A stretch of 64,000 nt of DNA from JAUYQR01 sp963822435 (GCA_963822435.1 CAWGHN010000003.1:744001-808000), one strand, 5' to 3'; positions 7,635 to 16,789 are shown, counted from the first letter of the stretch. Translations and numbers: made by a program. Notes: generated by a model from the sequence alone, not told the origin.

Positions 7635-9575
7635 ATGAAAGTTTCACTGAAAATCATGCGCTTCGTCCGGCTGGTTCTGCTGACTGCTGCGGTTCTTCCC
7701 GCCTCGCTTGCCCGCGCCGACGAGGTGCAGGCGATGCGCACTGCGCTTGACCTCGCCTCTGGCCGCGATTGGGAGGGGGCCTTGTCCGTGGCCCCGCAGG
7801 GCGTGGGCCGCGACGTCATCGAATGGCAGCGCTTGCGCGCAGGCGAGGGGCGGCTGGGCGAGTATGAGGCGTTTCTGGCCAAGCGTCCGGATTGGCCGGG
7901 GATGCCGCTTCTCAAGGAAAAGGGCGAGGAGGCGGTGGCGCGGTCCACCGAACCGGCCCGCGTCATCGCCTATTTCGGCACTGACCTGCCGGAAACCGGC
8001 ATCGGCGCAGTTGCCCTTGTGGCCGCGCTGCAAGCCACCGGCCGCGCCGCCGAGGCCGAGACCGAGGCGATGCGTGCTTGGTCGACCCTGCCCTTCACCC
8101 CCGACGAAGAGGCGCGGCTTATCGCGCTGGCCCCCGAAGCGGTCAGCTTTGTTCATGACCTGCGGCTTGACACCCTTCTTTGGCAAGGTCGGCGGTCCGA
8201 GGCCGAACGGATGCTGCCCCGTGTATCCGAAGGCCAACAGGCGCTGGCCCGCGCCCGCCTTGCGCTCCGCGCCGAAAGCGCTGGCGTCAGCGGGTTGATC
8301 GCCGCCGTGCCGAAGGCGCTGGCGGGTGACCCCGGCCTTGCCTTCGAACGCTTTCAATGGCGGATGAAGAAAGACCTTTATGACGACGCGCTGGCCCTGA
8401 TCCTTGAACGCTCCGACAGCGCCGAAACCCTGGGCCGGCCCGACATCTGGGCCGACCGTCGCGCCGTGCTGGCCCGCTGGCTGATCCGTCAGGACCGTGC
8501 GTCCGAGGCTTACCGCGTCGCCTCGCGCCATCACCTGACCGAAGGCTCTGATTATGCCGATCTGGAGTTTTTGTCGGGCTTCATCGCGCTGCGCAAGCTG
8601 AACGACCCCGCCACCGCCCTGAAGCACTTCGCCCACCTCAAGGCCGGAGTCTCTACCCCGATCAGCCTTGCCCGTGCGCTGTACTGGCAGGCCCGCGCCG
8701 AAGAGGCCGCCGGGCAGGACGCCACCGCCACCTACCGCGCCGCCGCACAGCACCAGACCGCCTACTACGGCCTTCTCGCCGCCGAACGGCTGGGCCTGTC
8801 GCTTGACCCGGCCCTTCTGTCCGACAAGCGCCCGCCGGATTGGCGTCAGGCCGCTTTCGCCCGCTCGTCAGTGCTGGAGGCCGCCTTTCTTTTGCTGAAG
8901 GCCGGTGATCTGACTCTGGCCAAGCGCTTCATCCTGCAACTTGGCGAAAACCTGACCGACACCGAGCTTGCACAACTGGCCGACATGGCGCTGGCAATCG
9001 AACAACCCCACATCGCCGTCCTCGTCGGCAAGTTTGCCGCCGAACGCGGGCTGATCCTGTCGCGCGCCTACTTCCCGGTGCCGCAGTTCGTGCCCGATGG
9101 GCTGAAGGTCAGCCGCGCACTGGCGCTTGCGATTGCGCGGCGCGAAAGCGAGTTCGATCCGGCAGCCCGGTCCTCCGCCGATGCGCGGGGGTTGATGCAG
9201 GTCTTGCCCGGCACCGCCAAGCTGATGGCAGCCAAGCTGGGCAAACCGTTCGAGGCCGGGCGGCTGTTTTCCGACCCCGCCTACAACGTGGCGATGGGCG
9301 CCGCCTATCTGGCCGAGATGGCCGACGAATTCGGCCCCTCCGTCGCGCTGATCGCATCTGGTTACAACGCAGGCCCCGGCCGCCCGCGCCGCTGGATCAC
9401 CGAATTCGGAGATCCGCGCCGCCCGGATGTGGACATCGTCGATTGGGTGGAAACCATCCCCTTCGCGGAAACCCGCACCTATGTGATGCGCGTCGTGGAA
9501 GGTGTGGTGATCTACCGGGCCAAGCTGAAAGGCGCGGTCGGCCCGGTGCGGATCACGTCCGAGCTGAAAGGCTGA
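7635..9575 (+). CDS. Lytic transglycosylase, Slt70-like
   Basis: A 646-residue exported murein lytic enzyme. A signal peptide (about residues 1-29, ending ARA-DE) is followed by a long alpha-superhelical region of TPR-like repeats (roughly 35-460) and a C-terminal SLT domain (about 485-610). The catalytic glutamate is in IARRESEFDP near residue 505, followed by GLMQVLPGTAKLMA, AYNVAMGAAYLAEM and SGYNAGPGRPRRW, all standard Slt motifs. It cleaves the MurNAc-GlcNAc bond with formation of 1,6-anhydromuropeptides, which feeds the recycling route represented by amgK and murU further right. The stop lies 3 bases from the dadA stop on the other strand. Confidence 0.93.
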   Translation: MKVSLKIMRFVRLVLLTAAVLPASLARADEVQAMRTALDLASGRDWEGALSVAPQGVGRDVIEWQRLRAGEGRLGEYEAFLAKRPDWPGMPLLKEKGEEAVARSTEPARVIAYFGTDLPETGIGAVALVAALQATGRAAEAETEAMRAWSTLPFTPDEEARLIALAPEAVSFVHDLRLDTLLWQGRRSEAERMLPRVSEGQQALARARLALRAESAGVSGLIAAVPKALAGDPGLAFERFQWRMKKDLYDDALALILERSDSAETLGRPDIWADRRAVLARWLIRQDRASEAYRVASRHHLTEGSDYADLEFLSGFIALRKLNDPATALKHFAHLKAGVSTPISLARALYWQARAEEAAGQDATATYRAAAQHQTAYYGLLAAERLGLSLDPALLSDKRPPDWRQAAFARSSVLEAAFLLLKAGDLTLAKRFILQLGENLTDTELAQLADMALAIEQPHIAVLVGKFAAERGLILSRAYFPVPQFVPDGLKVSRALALAIARRESEFDPAARSSADARGLMQVLPGTAKLMAAKLGKPFEAGRLFSDPAYNVAMGAAYLAEMADEFGPSVALIASGYNAGPGRPRRWITEFGDPRRPDVDIVDWVETIPFAETRTYVMRVVEGVVIYRAKLKGAVGPVRITSELKG

Positions 9576-9578
9576 CGC

Positions 9579-10883
9579 TTACGCCGGAACCGGCATGCCC
9601 GCGCCCGCCCGCTTGCCGCGACCGGCCTCACGCACGTAGCGCGAATAGCCCAGATCGCCCGCCTCGATCTCGGCCCGCTTGCCGGACATGAGGTCAGCCA
9701 GCACCCGCCCCGACCCTGCGGCCATCGTCCAGCCAAGGGTGCCGTGGCCGGTGTTGAGGAACAGGTTGGCAATCGGCGACCGTCCCACCACCGGCGTCCC
9801 GTCCGGCGTCATCGGGCGCAACCCGCACCAGAAGCTGGCGCGCGACTGGTCGCCCGCACCGCCGAACAGATCCTCGACCGAATGGGTCAGCGTTGCCTGC
9901 CGCTTGGGGCTGAGGCTCATGTCGAACCCTGCGATTTCCGCCATCCCGCCCACGCGGATACGGTCGCCCAGCCGGGTGATCGCGATCTTGTGGGTTTCGT
10001 CCATCACGGTGGAGACCGGCGCGCGCGCCTCGTCCACGATCGGCACGGTGATCGAATAGCCTTTCACCGGGTAGACCGGCAGCTTCATCCCGAACGGCGC
10101 CACCAGCGCGGGCGAATACGACCCCAGCGCCACCACGAAGGCATCCGCCGTCACGCGACCTTCAGAGGTATGCACCGCCACGATCCGGCCAGCCTCGGCT
10201 TCCAGCCGGTCGATCCCCACGCCGTAACGGAAGGTCACGCCCGCCGCTTCGGCCAGCTTCGACAGGCTTTGCGTGAACTTGAAGCAATCGCCGGTCTCGT
10301 CACCCGGCAGCCGCAAGCCGCCCGCGATCTTGCCGCGCGACGCGGCCAGCCCCGGCTCGGCCGCGACGCACTGATCAGCGTCCAGCACCTCGAACGGCAC
10401 ACCGTCGGCGCGCAGCACCGCGATGTCCTTTTCCGCCGCCGCCACCTGCTTTTCGGTGCGGAACAACTGCAACGTGCCCTGCGTCCGTTCGTCATAGGAA
10501 ATGCCCGTCTCGGCGCGCAATTCCATCAGGCAATCGCGGCTGTATTCCGCCAGCCGCACCATCCGGCTCTTGTTCACCGCATAGGCCTCGGAGGTGCAGT
10601 TCATCAGCATCCGCGCCATCCACGACAGCTTGGTCAGGTCCAGCTTCGGCTGGATGATCAGCGGCGCGTGCTGCATGAACATCCACTTCAGCGCCTTCAC
10701 CGGAATACCGGGTGCGGCCCAGGGCGAGGCATAGCCGGGGCTGATCTCGCCCGCATTGGCAAACGAGGTTTCCAAGGCCGGGGCGGGCTGGCGGTCGATC
10801 ACCATCACCTCATGCCCGGCCTGTGCCAGATACCAGGCCGAGGTTACGCCAATCACGCCCGCGCCAAGAACCACAACTTTCAT
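9579..10883 (-). CDS. dadA: D-amino acid dehydrogenase DadA
   Basis: A 434-residue FAD enzyme that oxidatively deaminates D-amino acids (classically D-alanine) and passes electrons to the respiratory chain. The start MKVVVLGAGVIGVTSAWYLA at ATG 10883 fits the family; an in-frame ATG nine bases upstream (10892) is possible, but AGGATGGG sits at the right distance for 10883. The N-terminal Rossmann motif GxGxxG, the SFANAGEISPGYASPW segment, and the C-terminal LRPMTPDGTPVVG and TGHGTLGWTMAAGSG are typical of DadA. A promoter with a perfect TATAAT lies about 90 bases upstream. It converges with the lytic transglycosylase gene. Confidence 0.94.
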   Translation of the reverse strand: MKVVVLGAGVIGVTSAWYLAQAGHEVMVIDRQPAPALETSFANAGEISPGYASPWAAPGIPVKALKWMFMQHAPLIIQPKLDLTKLSWMARMLMNCTSEAYAVNKSRMVRLAEYSRDCLMELRAETGISYDERTQGTLQLFRTEKQVAAAEKDIAVLRADGVPFEVLDADQCVAAEPGLAASRGKIAGGLRLPGDETGDCFKFTQSLSKLAEAAGVTFRYGVGIDRLEAEAGRIVAVHTSEGRVTADAFVVALGSYSPALVAPFGMKLPVYPVKGYSITVPIVDEARAPVSTVMDETHKIAITRLGDRIRVGGMAEIAGFDMSLSPKRQATLTHSVEDLFGGAGDQSRASFWCGLRPMTPDGTPVVGRSPIANLFLNTGHGTLGWTMAAGSGRVLADLMSGKRAEIEAGDLGYSRYVREAGRGKRAGAGMPVPA

Positions 10884-10939
10884 CTGACCCATCCTGCCAA
10901 AAGCCCGCTTGGCAGGAAAATACGCCGAAGCGCAGGAAT

Positions 10940-10975
10940 ATCTTGGGTAAGATTGCGGGGTGCAGCAGCATTATA
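10940..10975 (-). promoter_or_regulatory. Likely dadA promoter with adjacent palindrome
   Basis: On the minus strand, TATAAT at 10975-10970 is a perfect -10 element, with only a weak -35 upstream. A small palindrome, ATCTT-GGGT-AAGAT at 10940-10953, falls just downstream of the expected start site and could be an operator. An 8-base inverted repeat (CGCCGAAG 10923-10930, CTTCGGCG 10984-10991) brackets the whole region. Confidence 0.4.
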
Positions 10976-11151
10976 CGAATTTTCTTCGGCGTTATCGCCA
11001 CTAAATCGAAGAAACACCCATCCATGCCCCGATCACGCGAACGAATCCGCGCTGCCGCCAAGGTCACGCACCATCACGCCATCGGCACAACCCCGCGACA
11101 ATCCCTCGGCCAGGGGTGCAAGCGCGCCACCGCGCCACTATACTGAAGTGC

Positions 11152-11754
11152 ATGAACATACGCACCGCCCTGCTGGCCCCGCTTGCGCTTGCCGTCTTCA
11201 CCCTTCCGGCCCTGGCCGAGAAGATACCGCTTGGCACGTTGTCCAGCTATCTGAACGGCCTGACGACGGTCGAGGCGGACTTTACCCAGGTGAACTCCGA
11301 CGGCAGCATCGCCACGGGCAAGATCTACATCAAACGTCCGGGCCGGGTGCGGTTCGAATACGCCCCACCAGACCGCAGCCTCGTGATGGCGGGCGGTCAG
11401 CAGGTTGCGATCTTTGACGCGAAATCGAACCAGCCGCCCGAACAATACCCGCTGAAGCGCACGCCCCTGAACCTGATTCTTGCGGAAAACATCGACCTTG
11501 GCCGCGCCAAGATGGTCGTCGCACATACCGAGGACGGCACGTCAACCCGGGTCCGCGCGCAAGACCCCGAATACCCGGAGTATGGTTCGATCGAACTGGT
11601 GTTCACCGCCGACCCGGTGGAATTGCGCCAATGGATCATCACCGATGACCTGGGCGCGCAGACCACCGTGATCCTTGGCGAGATGAAGAAGGGCGGGCAG
11701 CTAGGCGCGTCGCTCTTCGACATCACCACCGAAACGCAGCGGCGCGCGAACTAG
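11152..11754 (+). CDS. lolA: LolA-like outer membrane lipoprotein carrier protein
   Basis: A 200-residue periplasmic protein. The signal peptide is MNIRTALLAPLALAVFTLPALAE, cleaved at ALA. The mature part has the LolA fold pattern: LSSYLNGLTTVEADFTQ, GKIYIKRPGRVRFEY, then alternating hydrophobic strands ending in FDITTE. LolA carries lipoproteins from LolCDE to the outer membrane. ATG 11152 starts the signal peptide; an upstream in-frame ATG at 11116 only adds a non-leader tail. No close operon partner is visible; the next gene converges 3 bases away. Confidence 0.88.
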   Translation: MNIRTALLAPLALAVFTLPALAEKIPLGTLSSYLNGLTTVEADFTQVNSDGSIATGKIYIKRPGRVRFEYAPPDRSLVMAGGQQVAIFDAKSNQPPEQYPLKRTPLNLILAENIDLGRAKMVVAHTEDGTSTRVRAQDPEYPEYGSIELVFTADPVELRQWIITDDLGAQTTVILGEMKKGGQLGASLFDITTETQRRAN

Positions 11755-11757
11755 GCC

Positions 11758-12336
11758 TCAGCGGCAGGACTGCAACTGCTGGCGATACATCTCGGACCGC
11801 GCGCCAACTTTGGCCGCAACCTCAACCAGCCACGGCTTGGCCAGGTAAGACTGGCTGGCAAAGCCGTTCCGCCCCTCGTGGTAGGCAAGGTATTGCGATT
11901 CCGCGTCGCCCTTGGAAATTCCCAGCTTCTGGGTGGATTCGTCCATGTACCAGCCCATGAAATCGGTCGCATCGCGGATGTCGTCCCGCTTGGAGCCGCG
12001 TCCGCCCGCAGTTTCCTGATAGTCTTCCCAGGTGCCGTTCAGCGCCTGACTATAGCCGTAGGCCGTGCTTTGCCGCCCCATCGGAATGACGCCCAGCGCA
12101 AAGGTGTGCGGCGTTCGCGCGTTGCCGATGAACCGCGATTCCTGATAGATCGTCGCCATCAACACATGCACCGGCACGCCCCAGCGACGTTCCGTCGCTT
12201 CCATCGCGCGCAGATATTTCGGACGTTCGCGAATGATCGCGCAGGCGTCGTCCATCTGTCTTGGCGCCGAATAGTTGCCACCCCCGCAAGAGGCCAGAAC
12301 CAGCAACAACAACGACGCACGGAGAAACCTGCTCAT
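11758..12336 (-). CDS. Small lipoprotein with SLT-type lytic transglycosylase domain
   Basis: A 192-residue protein with a lipoprotein signal (LLLLVLASC, lipobox cysteine 17) and an SLT-like domain. The likely catalytic glutamate is in MATIYQESRF, followed by a GYSQALNGTWEDYQ segment in place of the classic GLMQ motif and by the late YLAYHEGRNGF. This arrangement is common in alphaproteobacterial SLT-domain lipoproteins. It probably acts on peptidoglycan from a membrane anchor. A GAGGGG ribosome site precedes ATG 12336. It converges with lolA. Confidence 0.85.
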   Translation of the reverse strand: MSRFLRASLLLLVLASCGGGNYSAPRQMDDACAIIRERPKYLRAMEATERRWGVPVHVLMATIYQESRFIGNARTPHTFALGVIPMGRQSTAYGYSQALNGTWEDYQETAGGRGSKRDDIRDATDFMGWYMDESTQKLGISKGDAESQYLAYHEGRNGFASQSYLAKPWLVEVAAKVGARSEMYRQQLQSCR

Positions 12337-12416
12337 TTGCCCCTCGTGCCTTTATAAGTCTTTTGCCGGCACGATAGTGCATTCGGCCCCCGGTTGAAAT
12401 GGGGAACTCCCGACCC

Positions 12417-13298
12417 TCAGATCAGAAAAGCGAGAGTAAGCGGCAGGGTGACCACCGACAGCAGGGTCGATGCGATGACCATTCCCGCCACCGCATCGGC
12501 GTCGGCCCCATATTTCGCCGCCAGCATGTAGGATGTCACCGCCACCGGCGTCGACACCTGCAACACCAGCACCGCCAGCGCCACCGGCGGCAATCCCAGC
12601 GCCCAGCCGACCCCGGCCGCCACTCCGATACACACCACCGCGCGCAACAGGCTCAGCCACACCGCGCGCCCCAGATGCCCTGCCGACAACCGCGCCACCG
12701 CCACCCCCAGCGTGATCAGCATCAGCGGGATCGCGATCTGCCCCAGCAACTCCAGCGACCGGGTCAGCCATTCCGGCGTCTGCCACCCCTGCCACAGAAA
12801 CAGCGCGCCCAGAAGCGTGGCCCCCACCAGCGGCTCCTTCAGCACCCGCAAGGGCGACCCGCCCCCCGCCACCACCCAAAGCCCGAAGGTGAAGCTCCAC
12901 ACCGCCATCACCGCAAACACCACCACCGCGAAATCAAGCCCGGACTGCCCGAACGCAAAGAACGCCAGCGGCAACCCCACATTCCCCGTGTTGCCAAAGA
13001 TCAGCGGCGACAGATACGTCCGCCGTTCCAGCCCCAGCGCCGTCGTGACGCCCCAGAACAGCACCGTCAGCACCCCATATGCCGCCATCGACGCCAGCGT
13101 CAGGTCGCGCAAAGCCGCCGGTTCGATCTCGGTTTTCATCAGTGCGGTGAAAATAAGCGCGGGAACCGAAAGGGTCATGCACAACCGGGTGATGAACTCC
13201 ATCCGGTATTCGAACCCGGCCTTGACCCAAAGAAAGCCAATCCCGCCCAGAATAGCGACCGGAGCAACAATCTGCAGCACTGTAAGGATAATGTTCAC
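12417..13298 (-). CDS. AEC-family transporter (auxin efflux carrier-like permease)
   Basis: A 293-residue inner-membrane protein made almost entirely of hydrophobic helices (about eight to ten), starting MNIILTVLQIVAPVAILGG. The conserved AEC features are the N-terminal FITRLCMTLSVPALIF, the FGNTGNVGLPLAFFA motif and a C-terminal helix bundle with VSTPVAVTSYMLA. AEC carriers export or import small organic acids such as malate or malonate; the substrate here is unknown. It is divergent from hspQ. Confidence 0.9.
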   Translation of the reverse strand: MNIILTVLQIVAPVAILGGIGFLWVKAGFEYRMEFITRLCMTLSVPALIFTALMKTEIEPAALRDLTLASMAAYGVLTVLFWGVTTALGLERRTYLSPLIFGNTGNVGLPLAFFAFGQSGLDFAVVVFAVMAVWSFTFGLWVVAGGGSPLRVLKEPLVGATLLGALFLWQGWQTPEWLTRSLELLGQIAIPLMLITLGVAVARLSAGHLGRAVWLSLLRAVVCIGVAAGVGWALGLPPVALAVLVLQVSTPVAVTSYMLAAKYGADADAVAGMVIASTLLSVVTLPLTLAFLI

Positions 13299-13382
13299 AG
13301 ACTGTTTCCCTTGTGTCCTGCCGCGATGATGGACAAGAGACGCCCCCGGGGATTACTGATCATCCTCAGAGGATGCAACGCG

Positions 13383-13709
13383 ATGCTCAAAAGCCACGCC
13401 AAATACCACATCGGACAGGTGCTGCGACATCGCAAGCATCCGTTTCGTGGTGTCGTGTTCGACGTCGACGCGATGTTTTCCAACACCGAAGACTGGTACG
13501 AAAATATCCCCGAGGATAGCCGCCCGTCGAAGGACCAGCCGTTCTATCATCTTCTGGCCGAAAACGACCAAAGCTACTACGTGGCCTATGTCTCGGAACA
13601 GAACCTCGTGCCCGACGAAACCGGCGAACCCGTTGATCACCCCGATCTGGGCGATCTGTTTGGTGATTTCGAAGATGGCCGCTACCCGCTGCAATTCCAG
13701 ATGAACTGA
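13383..13709 (+). CDS. hspQ: Heat shock protein HspQ
   Basis: A 108-residue HspQ/YccV-family protein: AKYHIGQVLRHRKHPFRGVVFDVD, then YHLLAENDQSYYVAYVSEQNLVPD. In enterobacteria HspQ binds hemimethylated DNA and also acts as an adaptor for Lon protease. The ATG at 13383 gives the normal length and follows an AGAGGA site; the same frame is open far upstream, but that part is antisense to the AEC gene and is not conserved in character. A heat-shock promoter could not be identified with confidence. Confidence 0.92.
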   Translation: MLKSHAKYHIGQVLRHRKHPFRGVVFDVDAMFSNTEDWYENIPEDSRPSKDQPFYHLLAENDQSYYVAYVSEQNLVPDETGEPVDHPDLGDLFGDFEDGRYPLQFQMN

Positions 13710-13768
13710 CGGTTACGGGTTGCTAACCCTTCGTCCCTAGGCTGGCCCGATCTTGCAAAGGGACAGCC

Positions 13769-14110
13769 ATGAAACTCAAACCATCCACCGTACAGGGCGT
13801 GCTTACCGTAACGGTCCAGGAAAACCGGATCGACGCCGCCAGCGCGCTGCAATTCAAGGAACGCATGCGCGACGTGACACAAGGCACCGCGCATCGGGTG
13901 ATCCTTGACCTCGGGCAGGTGCAATTCCTCGATTCCAGCGGCTTGGGCGCGGTCGTCGCGGTGATGAAACTCCTCGCCCCGGATCGCAAGCTGGAACTGT
14001 CCAACCTGACGCCCACGGTCGAAAAGGTGTTCCGCCTGACCCGCATGGACACGATCTTCACCATCCATCCGCAGGCCGGCATGGCAGGCCAGAATGCGCT
14101 CAAGGCCTGA
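13769..14110 (+). CDS. STAS-domain anti-sigma factor antagonist
   Basis: A 113-residue single STAS domain, like SpoIIAA/RsbV. The phosphorylation-site motif is LDLGQVQFLDSSGLGAVVAV, with the serine of DSSG as the expected phosphoacceptor. AAGGGA precedes the ATG. Its end overlaps the next gene, an ATP-binding anti-sigma kinase-like protein, by 17 bases, so the two form a partner-switching pair. No phosphatase or sigma factor lies next to them. Confidence 0.9.
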   Translation: MKLKPSTVQGVLTVTVQENRIDAASALQFKERMRDVTQGTAHRVILDLGQVQFLDSSGLGAVVAVMKLLAPDRKLELSNLTPTVEKVFRLTRMDTIFTIHPQAGMAGQNALKA

Positions 14111-14540
14111 CCTGCCCGCAGGACCAGAAGGTCCGCTGACGCTTGCCTTTCCGGGTGACGCGCGTTCGGTGCGCCGCGCCCTGCGTCATGTCATCACCGC
14201 AGCACCGCTCTGCACCCTGTCCGATGCCGATCGCGGCACCACCGAACTGGTGCTGGCCGAGGTGTTGAACAACATCGTCGAACACGCCTACGCCGGCTGC
14301 AGCGGCCGGATCGCCCTGTCGCTTGATCTTGGCGCCTCCGGCCTTGCCGTTCGCATCACCGACAATGGTCTTGCCATGCCGGGCGGCGCGGTTCCCGCAG
14401 GCTTGCTTCCCACCGATCCCGCAGCCACCCTGCCCGAAGGTGGCTTCGGCTGGTTCTTGATCAGATCCCTGACCCGCGACCTTGCCTATGACCGCAAGAA
14501 TGGGCGGAACCACCTGTCCTTCACCCTGCCGATCGGTTGA
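14094..14540 (+). CDS. RsbW/SpoIIAB-like serine kinase (anti-sigma factor), HATPase_c fold
   Basis: A 148-residue GHKL ATPase-fold protein. The N box is ELVLAEVLNNIVEHAY and the G1 region is ITDNGLAMPGG, followed by a G2-like GGFGWFLIRSLTRDLAY. Such proteins bind a sigma factor or other target and phosphorylate a STAS antagonist. The preceding overlapping STAS gene is the likely substrate. The target controlled by this switch is not in the window. The start is the in-frame ATG at 14094 inside the STAS gene; a slightly later non-ATG start cannot be ruled out. Confidence 0.88.
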   Translation: MRSRPDLPAGPEGPLTLAFPGDARSVRRALRHVITAAPLCTLSDADRGTTELVLAEVLNNIVEHAYAGCSGRIALSLDLGASGLAVRITDNGLAMPGGAVPAGLLPTDPAATLPEGGFGWFLIRSLTRDLAYDRKNGRNHLSFTLPIG

Positions 14541-14748
14541 CTTGTCGGCAATCGCCACTGAAACGCCACGCGTCCGCACGAACGCCGCCACCTCGCCCTC
14601 CCACGGTGACACTGCGGTCTGGCACCGCGCCCCGGCGTCCGGTCAAAAGCCCCCTTCACCCCGGGCGCCGGGGCAATTCTTCACCGATCTCCGGCTTGGC
14701 TTCCGCCAGCCTGCGTCTTAGGTTGAGCCCGACAAACGGGGAAAACCG

Positions 14749-16323
14749 ATGCGCGATCTTCATCTGCCGGGCCGTTCGGCCGTCTATGCCCAGAATGGCG
14801 TCTGCGCCACCTCGCACCCACTGGCCGCACAGGTCGCGATCGAGGTCTTGAAAGCCGGCGGCAACGCGGCTGATGCGGCCATCGCTGGCGCCGTCCTCCT
14901 CGGTATCGCCGAACCGCAGATGACCGGCATCGGTGGCGATTGCTTCGTTCTCGTCAAACCCGCCGGTTCGGATGAGGTTGTCGCGCTGAACGGCTCCGGC
15001 CGTGCCCCCAAAGGCCTTGATGCCGATGCCCTGCGTGCCGCCGGTCATGCGGCCATGCCGATCCAGTCGATCGAAGCCGTCACCATGCCCGGTGCGATCG
15101 ACGCCTTTTGCCGCCTGAACGCAGACTACGGCCTGAAATCGCTGGCAGAGGTTCTTGCCCCCGCCATCCACTACGCCGAGGAAGGCATCCCCGTGGCTCC
15201 CCGCGTCGCCTTCGACTGGCTCGACGACATGCCTTGCCTGAAAGGCGCGGCGCGCGACTTTTTCACCGTGAACGGCAAGGCCCCGACCATCGGCCAGATC
15301 TTCCGCGCCCCCGGTCAGGCCGAGGTGCTGCGCCGCATCGCCCGCGAAGGCCGCGCCGGGTTTTACGACGGCGAAGTGGCCGATGACATGATCACCTCGC
15401 TGCAAGCCCTGAGCGGCACCCACACCCACGAAGACCTCGCCGCCACCGTCTGCGATTACACCACGCCCGTTGCCGGCCCCTATCAGGGGATCGAACTGGT
15501 CGAACATCCGCCAAACGGGCAGGGCGCCACCGCGATCCTGCTGCTCAACATCCTCAAGCACTTCGACCTGAGGGCGATGGACCCCTTCGGCACCCAGCGC
15601 GCGCACATCGAGGCCGAGGCAACCAAGCTTGCCTACGACGCCCGCAACCGCTTCATCGCCGACCCGGATCACACCACGCGCCTCGACCATATGCTGTCGG
15701 CGGGCACGGCGGCCAAACTCGCCGCCCTGATCGACCCCAGGCGTGCGATGCCCGCCGCCGCCCCGCTGACCGAGGCGGTCCACCGCGACACGATCTACAT
15801 CACCGTCGTCGACCGCGACCGCATGGCCGTGTCGCTGATCTATTCGATCTTCTGGGGCTTCGGCTCCGGTCTCGCCTCGTCGAAGTTCGGCATCAACTTC
15901 CAGAACCGCGGTGCGGGCTTCACCCTTGCCAAAGGCCACCCGAACGAGGCCGCTGGCGGCAAGCGCCCGATGCACACCATAATTCCCGGCATGTTGCGCA
16001 AAGGCGGCCGCGTCATCATGCCCTTCGGCGTGATGGGCGGCGCCTACCAGCCGACGGGGCACGCCCGCTTCGTGACCAACCTCACCGACTATGGCCTCGA
16101 TCCGCAAACCGCGATCGACGCCCCCCGCTCCTTCTCCAGCGCCGACGGGATGGAGGTGGAGCGTGGCTATTCCGACGCTGTCCGCAGCGATCTTGCCGCG
16201 ATGGGCCACAAGGTCATCATCCCCGAAACCCCCCTCGGCGGCGCGCAAGCCATCCTGATCGACGGCGACATCCTGATCGGCGCGTCGGACCCACGAAAGG
16301 ACGGTTGCGCCCTTGGCTACTGA
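14749..16323 (+). CDS. ggt: Gamma-glutamyltransferase family protein
   Basis: A 524-residue Ntn-hydrolase of the GGT family. The N-terminal part is typical (SHPLAAQVAIEVLKAGGNAADAAIA, GIGGDCF). The self-cleavage site and catalytic threonine fall in HRDTIYITVVDRD, where the family has T-T-H-x-S-V-V-D. The C-terminal subunit carries GKRPMHTIIPGM and the late FGVMGGAYQPTGH. No signal peptide is present, unlike classical periplasmic Ggt, so this branch is probably cytoplasmic, acting on glutathione-like or other gamma-glutamyl/amide substrates. Its end overlaps the next gene by 11 bases. Confidence 0.9.
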   Translation: MRDLHLPGRSAVYAQNGVCATSHPLAAQVAIEVLKAGGNAADAAIAGAVLLGIAEPQMTGIGGDCFVLVKPAGSDEVVALNGSGRAPKGLDADALRAAGHAAMPIQSIEAVTMPGAIDAFCRLNADYGLKSLAEVLAPAIHYAEEGIPVAPRVAFDWLDDMPCLKGAARDFFTVNGKAPTIGQIFRAPGQAEVLRRIAREGRAGFYDGEVADDMITSLQALSGTHTHEDLAATVCDYTTPVAGPYQGIELVEHPPNGQGATAILLLNILKHFDLRAMDPFGTQRAHIEAEATKLAYDARNRFIADPDHTTRLDHMLSAGTAAKLAALIDPRRAMPAAAPLTEAVHRDTIYITVVDRDRMAVSLIYSIFWGFGSGLASSKFGINFQNRGAGFTLAKGHPNEAAGGKRPMHTIIPGMLRKGGRVIMPFGVMGGAYQPTGHARFVTNLTDYGLDPQTAIDAPRSFSSADGMEVERGYSDAVRSDLAAMGHKVIIPETPLGGAQAILIDGDILIGASDPRKDGCALGY

Positions 16324-16789
16324 TCCCGCATCCATGCCCGACTGGTCCACCCTCACCGCCACCATCCGCGCTCTCACCCACGGGGAAACCGACACCGTCG
16401 CCCTGATGGCCACGGTGGCCTGCGAACTGCACCACGCCCACCCCTTCGCGGACTGGACCGGCTTTTACCGCGTCACCGCGCCCGAAACCCTCAAGATCGG
16501 CCCCTACCAGGGCGGCCACGGCTGCCTCGTCATCCCGTTTTCGCGCGGCGTCTGCGGCGCCGCCGCCCGCACCGGTCAGGTCCAGAACGTCCCCGACGTC
16601 GACGCCTTCCCCGGCCACATCGCCTGCTCGTCCTCGACGAAATCCGAGCTTGTCCTCCCGGTCTGGAACGGCCACGGCCAGCTCCTCGGCGTCCTAGACC
16701 TCGACAGCGACACCCCCGCCGCCTTTACCTCCGAAGACGAAGCCGCCCTCACCCCCCTCCTTGCAGAAATCTTCCATAACGCCACCTGA
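16313..16789 (+). CDS. msrC: Free methionine-R-sulfoxide reductase (GAF-type fRMsr)
   Basis: A 158-residue GAF-domain enzyme that reduces free methionine-(R)-sulfoxide with thioredoxin-derived electrons. All three characteristic cysteines are present: C71 in GGHGCLVIPF, C81 in RGVCGAAA and the catalytic C105 in HIACSSSTKSE. VPDVDAFPGHI is also standard. The best start is TTG 16313, preceded by AAAGGA and overlapping the ggt stop; ATG 16334 is a weaker alternative without a ribosome site. Overlap with ggt suggests a sulfur/glutathione-related operon continuing into the methyltransferase gene. Confidence 0.92.
   Translation: MATDPASMPDWSTLTATIRALTHGETDTVALMATVACELHHAHPFADWTGFYRVTAPETLKIGPYQGGHGCLVIPFSRGVCGAAARTGQVQNVPDVDAFPGHIACSSSTKSELVLPVWNGHGQLLGVLDLDSDTPAAFTSEDEAALTPLLAEIFHNAT

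Noticed and set aside
9744..11417. Plus-strand ORF of 557 codons
   Set aside because: Antisense to dadA; composition typical of shadow frames in GC-rich DNA.
12399..13382. Upstream part of the hspQ frame
   Set aside because: Antisense to the AEC transporter; only the last 108 codons are HspQ.
14629..14674. GCCCCGGCG/CGCCGGGGC inverted repeat before ggt
   Set aside because: The 28-base loop and lack of a T-run make it a weak terminator candidate, not separable from chance in GC-rich DNA.
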